A DNA stretch of 64,000 nt, taken from assembly GCF_002884445.1 (NCBI RefSeq), contig NZ_KZ614144.1, forward strand, positions 2,246,290 to 2,310,289, in the 5' to 3' direction. Positions 59,314 through 64,000 of the stretch are shown piece by piece. Under the pieces are notes generated by a model. It was given only the letters and a program-made list of their open reading frames with translations. It had not been told where the DNA came from and did no database searches. A program made the position numbers and the translations under genes. Numbering within the stretch: the stretch's first letter is position 1; every line of letters begins with the position of its first letter. The stretch comes from Paenibacillus castaneae. GTDB taxonomy: Bacteria; Bacillota; Bacilli; Paenibacillales; Paenibacillaceae.

Positions 59314-60387
59314 TCAATCGTTGGGGATGGCATGTCCAGCGTGATCTATCTGACTGCAGCCGGTCCTTTGACCAATTGTATTCGAATATTCCCCAAACTG
59401 GCCGCAAACAAATTGTTTAAAGAAAGCAGCTGTCAGTTCATTAATAATGTGATGTTTTTCTGCTATTTCAGGTTCGTTGAAGTGAATAGGCGCATCACTA
59501 AATGTGACATGATTAGCTCCATGAATTTTCATAAAGGACTTATAGCCGCTTAGAACACTCGCTAGTTTTGATTGTCCAACCATGGTTTCATGAGCAACGG
59601 CTGCGTTCCAGCCATCCTCCATAAGCATCTCGTACGTAGATGAATTTTGCCGCAAAAGCAGAAACGGAATGGAAAGGGATGTCGTGAATGAACCGAGCAA
59701 ATGCAAGCTAGGGTCTAATAGTATGCACGCCTTAATGTTTGACTCCGTTTGTGCTATCCGATACACCGCTGCTCCACCTAACGAATGTCCGATTAGCGCT
59801 AGCCTTTGCAGATCAAATTCGCCTCGCAGCGCCAAATCCTTCTCATTAATTTCCGGTAGTTTATGCAGTATATAACGAACATCATCTACTCTTATTTCCA
59901 GCAAGGATTCCCAGCCGTTCATATCTGTTCCTTCCAAATCAGCGAGAGTTTTCGATTGCTCAATGCTTTCACCGTCATGAAAAACCGTAAATACGGAATC
60001 ATAGGTTGCTCCAACTGTCACGACTATAAAGCCATTAGCGACCAGATTGGAAATAGTAAACCAATACATATCTCGTTCTATTCCGAAAGCTGGCGAGAAC
60101 ACAATAACAGGAAAAGCCCCTTGTTTCGAAGCGCTTACATTATGAAAAACATTCGTTTTCAAGCTGCTGAGATAGGATATATCGGCTCCAATATTTCTGA
60201 AAAATGCGAGGGCAACATCTTCACCGGGATGAAATAACTCAGGATACATCAGTTCATGTGTGAAGTCTTGTTCGTGATCAGCAGGGTAATACATACTGAT
60301 CATAAAGCGCCGCTTGCTGCCATCTTGGTTAAATGGGTTATCTCTGCTTGTATCGGTCATCTCTCTAGTCACTCGTCCGATTCTCAT
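59314..60387 (-). CDS. Alpha/beta hydrolase, PAF-acetylhydrolase-like
   Basis: A 357-residue hydrolase. Strand FPVIVFSPAFGIERDMYW carries the oxyanion region; the nucleophile elbow is LALIGHSLGGAAVYRIA; Asp is in KACILLDPSLHLLG and His in MKIHGANHVTFSD. The arrangement resembles bacterial platelet-activating factor acetylhydrolase-like esterases. No signal peptide. Start ATG 60387 follows AAAGGATGG; the frame is open upstream but lacks such a site. Substrate unknown, probably a small ester. Confidence 0.85.
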   Translation of the reverse strand: MRIGRVTREMTDTSRDNPFNQDGSKRRFMISMYYPADHEQDFTHELMYPELFHPGEDVALAFFRNIGADISYLSSLKTNVFHNVSASKQGAFPVIVFSPAFGIERDMYWFTISNLVANGFIVVTVGATYDSVFTVFHDGESIEQSKTLADLEGTDMNGWESLLEIRVDDVRYILHKLPEINEKDLALRGEFDLQRLALIGHSLGGAAVYRIAQTESNIKACILLDPSLHLLGSFTTSLSIPFLLLRQNSSTYEMLMEDGWNAAVAHETMVGQSKLASVLSGYKSFMKIHGANHVTFSDAPIHFNEPEIAEKHHIINELTAAFFKQFVCGQFGEYSNTIGQRTGCSQIDHAGHAIPND

Positions 60388-60442
60388 AAAATACCATCCT
60401 TTTATTTCGAGATCGTATAATATATTCAATTTATTTAATATA

Positions 60443-60465
60443 CTGCCGTCCCAGTCTAAAGTCCA
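60443..60465. repeat. 23-bp direct repeat, copy 1
   Basis: Starts CTGCCGTCCCAGTC and ends AAAGTCCA; identical to 61476-61498. It lies between the hydrolase start and the XRE gene. Confidence 0.85.
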
Positions 60466-60648
60466 TAAGAAAACGAGCCCCAACCTGCAGTAGAAATAAT
60501 CAACTATGAGTTGAGAACATATAGCATGCCTCCATACCTTAACCATAACCAATTAACTATAATAAAAATGCAAGGTGGGGGATACGACTAGTTTCCGAAA
60601 CGCCCTCACGCTAATTATTCTATTTTCTTAATGAGAGGTGATTGTAAA

Positions 60649-61458
60649 TTGACCATTTCAGAAATGGGTAAGCGAATTGTAGAGCTTCGCCATCGTAAAG
60701 AAATGACACAGGAGCAATTAGGAAAGCAATTGAATGTGTCGGGTCAAGCTGTATCAAAGTGGGAAAATGGTGATTCATTGCCTGACATCACACTTTTGGC
60801 TGGAATTTCTCAATCGCTTGATTGTACAACTGATTTTTTACTTGGCGCTGATAAGGTTGGTGATGTTAACCGACTTATACCATCGATGGAGTCGCGTTTG
60901 CGAGAATTGAAGCCAAGTCAAAAAATCGATTTAGCGTTTAAAATTTTTAATTTGATTGACGAAATATCTGAAGTAAATGTCAGTTCCTCGTTAAAGAGCA
61001 ATTCAGTTGAAGAAAGATTGCCTTTTGTGCATGCAGGGCCAGAAGGGGTCACATTGTGGTGGGAAGGCAAGTTTTTTTGTAATGTTTCTATTGAAGCTTT
61101 ACGTGAAACGGAAAATGTCTGGAATGATGAGCACTTGCCATTTGATTTATTCCGAACGGAATGGAATTCAGTGATAACAGCTCTATTGGCACAGAAGAAA
61201 AATTTTTTTAATTCAGATGCCGCAATTACGGAAACGTCACTTCAGCAAGATTCCTCTTTAGATACTCGCTTTGATATAGCTGTAAATGAGCTGATCGACT
61301 CGGGGATTATAGAAAAAGGTAAAGGGGGTTATCGGGTAGGTATTAAAGCGGAGGTTCTTCTTCGGCTTCTAGGGGTACTTCTTCACTCAATCGGAAAGCC
61401 GGGAGTTATCTCACAGGCTTGCTTACCGCATTCGAACATTGATCAGGTAGAGAGCTAG
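60649..61458 (+). CDS. XRE family regulator with C-terminal domain of unknown role
   Basis: About 269 residues. Residues 1-~65 are a Cro/CI HTH: IVELRHRKEMTQEQLGKQLN, VSGQAVSKWENGDSLPDITL. The remaining ~200 residues are unrecognised: a helical stretch (LRELKPSQKIDLAFKIFNLI), then VTLWWEGKFFCNVSIEALRE and a C-terminal MarR-like NELIDSGIIEKGKGGYRVGI. TTG 60649 follows GAGAGGTGAT by seven bases; in-frame ATG 60631 is upstream of it. The gene is bracketed by 23-bp direct repeats, 1,033 bp apart. Confidence 0.82.
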   Translation: MTISEMGKRIVELRHRKEMTQEQLGKQLNVSGQAVSKWENGDSLPDITLLAGISQSLDCTTDFLLGADKVGDVNRLIPSMESRLRELKPSQKIDLAFKIFNLIDEISEVNVSSSLKSNSVEERLPFVHAGPEGVTLWWEGKFFCNVSIEALRETENVWNDEHLPFDLFRTEWNSVITALLAQKKNFFNSDAAITETSLQQDSSLDTRFDIAVNELIDSGIIEKGKGGYRVGIKAEVLLRLLGVLLHSIGKPGVISQACLPHSNIDQVES

Positions 61459-61475
61459 TACTTATTTTCTAGTTT

Positions 61476-61498
61476 CTGCCGTCCCAGTCTAAAGTCCA
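61476..61498. repeat. 23-bp direct repeat, copy 2
   Basis: Identical to 60443-60465. A shortened relative (CCGTCCCTTAAGTCCA) follows at about 61507-61522. Confidence 0.85.
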
Positions 61499-61569
61499 GT
61501 ATAAGCCCGTCCCTTAAGTCCATTTGCTTTGTTGTGGAAACCACTATAATAAGGAGATGAACGGAAAGA

Positions 61570-61911
61570 ATGGGTGAGAGTATGAGTGGAAATTCGATTT
61601 TTAAAAATGCTCTATGCATGTCGGTCTTATTATGTACGCTGGCCGCAGCATTGACGAGCGTTGACATTTCTGAAGGACAAAAGAAGACGACCAAGATGTT
61701 GTCAGAGGAAGCACGCATAGAATTTGAAAATTGGACCAGTTACATTGCAGAGAACACTTCAGAGGAGCAAGCTGAAGCGGATGCTCCAGCCCATCCTGAG
61801 AAGAATCAGGCGGACAGCTGCAGCAGCCAAGCGATCAGCATGTTCAGCAGCCCCTCGTACATAAGGAGCATATCAGAGAAAAGCTCCCTGCTCCTGCGCC
61901 GGATTTACTAA
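61570..61911 (+). CDS. Small secreted or anchored hypothetical protein, 113 residues
   Basis: I do not recognise it. Residues 8-28 are hydrophobic (ALCMSVLLCTLAAALTSV) and look like a signal or anchor; the rest is acidic, with AENTSEEQAEADAPAHPEKN, then a Ser-rich end. AAGGAG lies 13 bases before ATG 61570; ATG 61582 is an alternative, so the start is open. Its stop overlaps that of thiD (convergent, 3-4 bp). A promoter-like TATAAT is at about 61545. Confidence 0.5.
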   Translation: MGESMSGNSIFKNALCMSVLLCTLAAALTSVDISEGQKKTTKMLSEEARIEFENWTSYIAENTSEEQAEADAPAHPEKNQADSCSSQAISMFSSPSYIRSISEKSSLLLRRIY

Positions 61912-62732
61912 CTCGTAATCGGGTTTAATCCCCGCAGTCTTCGTTTGTAAGCAAAATGGTTTGTGGGTCCGTGGCCGCGGCCAACTCCAAGCTGGTCTTC
62001 TATAGCAGCTTGGATAAAGCTTTTGGCAGTTTGAACGGCCTCCACAACTGTTTTACCCCTCGCCAGCTCAGCCGCTACCGCAGCAGAATAGGTACAGCCT
62101 GTACCATGCGTATGACGCGTTTCGATTCGATCGCTCTCCATATAGACGAAGCTTTCTCCATCGTATACAAGATCAACAATTCGCTCACTATGTGTATCAT
62201 GTCCGCCTTTTATAACAACATAACGGGAGCCCATCCCAATCAATCGTCTAGCCGCTTCTTCCCGGTCGCTTAAACTGCGAATTGGCATTCTCGTTAACAG
62301 CTCTGCCTCTGGAATGTTGGGTGTTGTGACGAGCGCAAGCGGAATTAAATGCTCAACTAGCGGCTGAATGGCTTCCTGCTGGAGTAGGGAGGAGCCGCCT
62401 TTGGCGACCATAACGGGATCGATCACGAGGTTGCGCCAGTTATATTGTTTGAATTTGTCGGCTGTTATACGAATTATTTCTCCGCTGAACAGCATACCCG
62501 TTTTAACGGCATCCGGCGTTAAGTCCTCTCCTATGGAATCTAGCTGCCTGCTAATAGCTAAAGGATCAAGCGGATAGATGCCTTGGACGCCTAGTGTATT
62601 CTGTGCGGTAACGGCCGTAATAACAGACATTCCATATGCACCCAGCTCCTGAAAGGTTTTCAGATCCGCTTGAATGCCTGCGCCGCCACCGCAGTCTGAA
62701 CCGGCAATCGTTAAAGCTTTGCATACCTTCAT
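61908..62732 (-). CDS. thiD: Hydroxymethylpyrimidine/phosphomethylpyrimidine kinase
   Basis: A 274-residue kinase of the ribokinase fold. It opens KALTIAGSDCGGGAGIQADL, has MSVITAVTAQNTLGVQG, LVIDPVMVAKGGSSLL, LVTTPNIPEAELL and the anion-hole motif RHTHGTGCTYSAAVAAELA with the catalytic Asp region replaced here by THGTGC as usual. It phosphorylates HMP and HMP-P for thiamine synthesis. ATG 62732 is eight to ten bases after GGAGGAG; ATG 62738 is two to three bases from it. It follows the ThiY-like gene by 23 bp, so the HMP supply comes by salvage. Confidence 0.95.
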   Translation of the reverse strand: MKVCKALTIAGSDCGGGAGIQADLKTFQELGAYGMSVITAVTAQNTLGVQGIYPLDPLAISRQLDSIGEDLTPDAVKTGMLFSGEIIRITADKFKQYNWRNLVIDPVMVAKGGSSLLQQEAIQPLVEHLIPLALVTTPNIPEAELLTRMPIRSLSDREEAARRLIGMGSRYVVIKGGHDTHSERIVDLVYDGESFVYMESDRIETRHTHGTGCTYSAAVAAELARGKTVVEAVQTAKSFIQAAIEDQLGVGRGHGPTNHFAYKRRLRGLNPITS

Positions 62733-62755
62733 TATCATGTCTCCTCCAAATGTAA

Positions 62756-63802
62756 TTACAGATTGAGGAATGCATCCTCCGCTTTGATTCCAGAGGGCAG
62801 CAGCTCGTTTGCTACCAGCCAATCTCTAACTTTGGCCCAGGATGACTCATCCTGATAACCGAAAGCCGCATCTCCCGCATTCATTAAAGGCTTCAATATG
62901 TTCAAGCTTTTTTTCTCGATTTCCTGATCCATCGGTGAGCTTCCGTCTTCATGCTGGAATAATATCGCCAGTGCATCCTCCGTATTTTGTTCAACAAAAT
63001 GCTGGCCTTCAGTTACAGCTGCAATAAACCTCTTAAACCGCTCCTGTTTGTTCTTTAAGCCGTCATCGCTAGCAACAAGCACAAGCTCATAATAATCGGG
63101 CACTCCGAAGTCGGTCGGATTAATGGCCGTCATGGGATGTCCTTCTTTGGCGAGCAATAGCTGCTCATGATTAATAAAACCGCCAATGATTGCATCGACC
63201 TTATGGGTAGAAATAGCAGGGATGAAGGAAAAGCCTACATCAATCATGTCGACGTTCTGGGAGTCGCCGCCGTCATGCTTGATCATGGTGCGCATCATCG
63301 CTTCATAGAGAGGAATAGAAGAGTAGCCTATCTTCTTGCCAACCAAATCCTTAGGGGATTGAATGCCGCTCTCTTCCGGTACCATCAAATGATTAAGCGG
63401 ATGCCTGACGATCGCTGCAATAGATTTAACAGGAATGGCATCGCCTCGCGCCATTAATACCTGAGGCTGGTAGCTCAGCGCCAAATCTATTTTGCCAGCT
63501 GCAACGAGTTTCAAAGCGTCATTCGTATCAGCTGGCATTTGAATGTCGACATCTAAGCCATGCTTTGTAAAATATCCGTTCTTCTGGGCTGCGTACAAAA
63601 AGGAATGGACCGCGTTAGGGTACCAATCTAACATAATGCTCACTTTCTCAAGCGGCTGCTCCGCTGCGGTATCTGGTGAGGCTACCGTATCTTTGCTATT
63701 CACGCTGTTCGTACCACTGCAGCCGCTCATTACAATTAGCAATAGGCATGCGAGTGCAATAGCAAACGACTCTTTTATTTTCAATATGAAATGATTTTTC
63801 AT
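62756..63802 (-). CDS. Thiamine-precursor ABC transporter binding lipoprotein (ThiY-like, NMT1/THI5 family)
   Basis: A 348-residue lipoprotein with lipobox VMSGC near residue 28. The NMT1-like fold begins VSIMLDWYPNAVHSFLYAAQ, then AAGKIDLALSYQPQVLMARG and IGGFINHEQLLLAKEG. ThiY of bacilli binds N-formyl-4-amino-5-aminomethyl-2-methylpyrimidine, a breakdown product of thiamine that is salvaged to HMP. Location between thiD and a permease supports that. It overlaps the permease stop (ATGA). Confidence 0.88.
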   Translation of the reverse strand: MKNHFILKIKESFAIALACLLLIVMSGCSGTNSVNSKDTVASPDTAAEQPLEKVSIMLDWYPNAVHSFLYAAQKNGYFTKHGLDVDIQMPADTNDALKLVAAGKIDLALSYQPQVLMARGDAIPVKSIAAIVRHPLNHLMVPEESGIQSPKDLVGKKIGYSSIPLYEAMMRTMIKHDGGDSQNVDMIDVGFSFIPAISTHKVDAIIGGFINHEQLLLAKEGHPMTAINPTDFGVPDYYELVLVASDDGLKNKQERFKRFIAAVTEGQHFVEQNTEDALAILFQHEDGSSPMDQEIEKKSLNILKPLMNAGDAAFGYQDESSWAKVRDWLVANELLPSGIKAEDAFLNL

Positions 63803-64000
63803 TTTGTTCTTCCTCGTCTCGTAAGTAATATTTTCTCCAAAAGCACAATGGCTGCAAATAAGAGCATGCCGAGCAGAGACAATACCATAACGGAAGCGAA
63901 CATGGAGTCCGTTTTTAAATTACTCGACATCCGTCTGGTGTAATAGCCAAGACCCTCGTTGCCACCGAGCCACTCGCCGATTGTAGCGCCAACAACGCAA
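63799..64000 (-). CDS. ThiX-like ABC transporter permease, C-terminal part (5' end outside window)
   Basis: The last 66 residues of a membrane permease run off the window end. They contain the end of the EAA-type loop (VVGATIGEWLGGNEGLGYY), a helix (MFASVMVLSLLGMLLFAAIV) and a basic tail. The SsuC/ThiX permease family ends in this way. It overlaps the ThiY-like gene by four bases. Together with thiD they form the end of a thiamine-salvage operon; an upstream ATPase and perhaps a TPP riboswitch would lie outside. Confidence 0.85.
   Translation of the reverse strand, partial: CVVGATIGEWLGGNEGLGYYTRRMSSNLKTDSMFASVMVLSLLGMLLFAAIVLLEKILLTRRGRTK

Noticed and set aside
60388..60552. N-terminal extension of the alpha/beta hydrolase by 55 residues
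   Set aside because: It includes the 23-bp direct repeat and lacks a ribosome binding site; ATG 60387 has AAAGGATGG.
1..64000. tRNA or rRNA genes
   Set aside because: None was recognised by eye in the gaps; the structured RNAs seen are the T-box leader and the preQ1 riboswitch. A tRNAscan run would settle it.

Overview
The window looks like a chromosome segment of a low-to-moderate GC, spore-forming Firmicute of the Paenibacillaceae (Paenibacillus/Cohnella type). Support: strong AGGAGG ribosome binding sites, TTG/GTG starts, YesMN-type two-component proteins, several AraC regulators, ATPase-less carbohydrate ABC loci, an NHL/Yip1-like plus DUF5696-like gene pair, a YjcZ-like sporulation peptide, a T-box leader before thrS and a preQ1-I riboswitch before queCDEF. 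The assignment rests on gene content and protein resemblance only; no search was run.

Layout. 1-6 kb: tail of a sensor kinase, its YesN-like response regulator and xylFGH (xylose-type ABC importer), closed by a long hairpin. 6-8.6 kb (minus): GNAT acetyltransferase, Thr/Pro-rich DUF4358-like lipoprotein, AraC regulator. 8.7-12 kb: sugar-phosphate isomerase/epimerase, Gfo/Idh/MocA oxidoreductase, AraM-like glycerol-1-phosphate dehydrogenase. 12-15.2 kb: aldo/keto reductase and iron alcohol dehydrogenase, divergent from an ArsR-like regulator with shared operator-like palindromes. 15.8-25.6 kb: one long run that can take L-rhamnose to pyruvate: fused rhamnulose-1-P aldolase/lactaldehyde dehydrogenase, an ASRT-like small protein, rhamnose isomerase, rhamnulokinase, DeoR regulator, lutABC and a GntR/FadR regulator.

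25.6-27.3 kb: a 52-bp tandem repeat array split by an intact IS3-family element that carries a canonical A AAA AAG frameshift site, with a decayed copy of one IS end nearby. 27.5-33.4 kb: T-box/thrS, a membrane J-domain-like protein, a DinB-like protein, a rhamnogalacturonan acetylesterase and an unknown. 33.5-36.1 kb: preQ1 riboswitch and queC-queD-queE-queF. 36.2-37.9 kb: Rrf2 regulator and azoreductase that share an almost identical promoter block, then a small membrane protein.

38-56 kb is the most unusual part: two Gfo/Idh-type proteins, an AraC regulator, a DUF4855-like protein, a lipoprotein solute-binding protein, a ~983-residue solute-binding protein with two tandem carbohydrate-binding-like modules, two separate permease pairs, a secreted NHL-TPR protein fused to a Yip1-like membrane domain, a DUF5696-like anchored protein and an acyltransferase. 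There is no ATPase gene. It reads as a surface system for binding, processing and importing a complex glycan, with the ATPase supplied from elsewhere.

56-64 kb: a second IS3-family element (also A AAA AAG), a 39-residue YjcZ-like peptide, an excisionase-type HTH protein with an odd start, an HD-domain protein, an alpha/beta hydrolase, an XRE regulator between 23-bp direct repeats, a small secreted-type protein, and a thiamine-precursor cluster (thiD, ThiY-like binding protein, start of a ThiX-like permease) that runs off the window.
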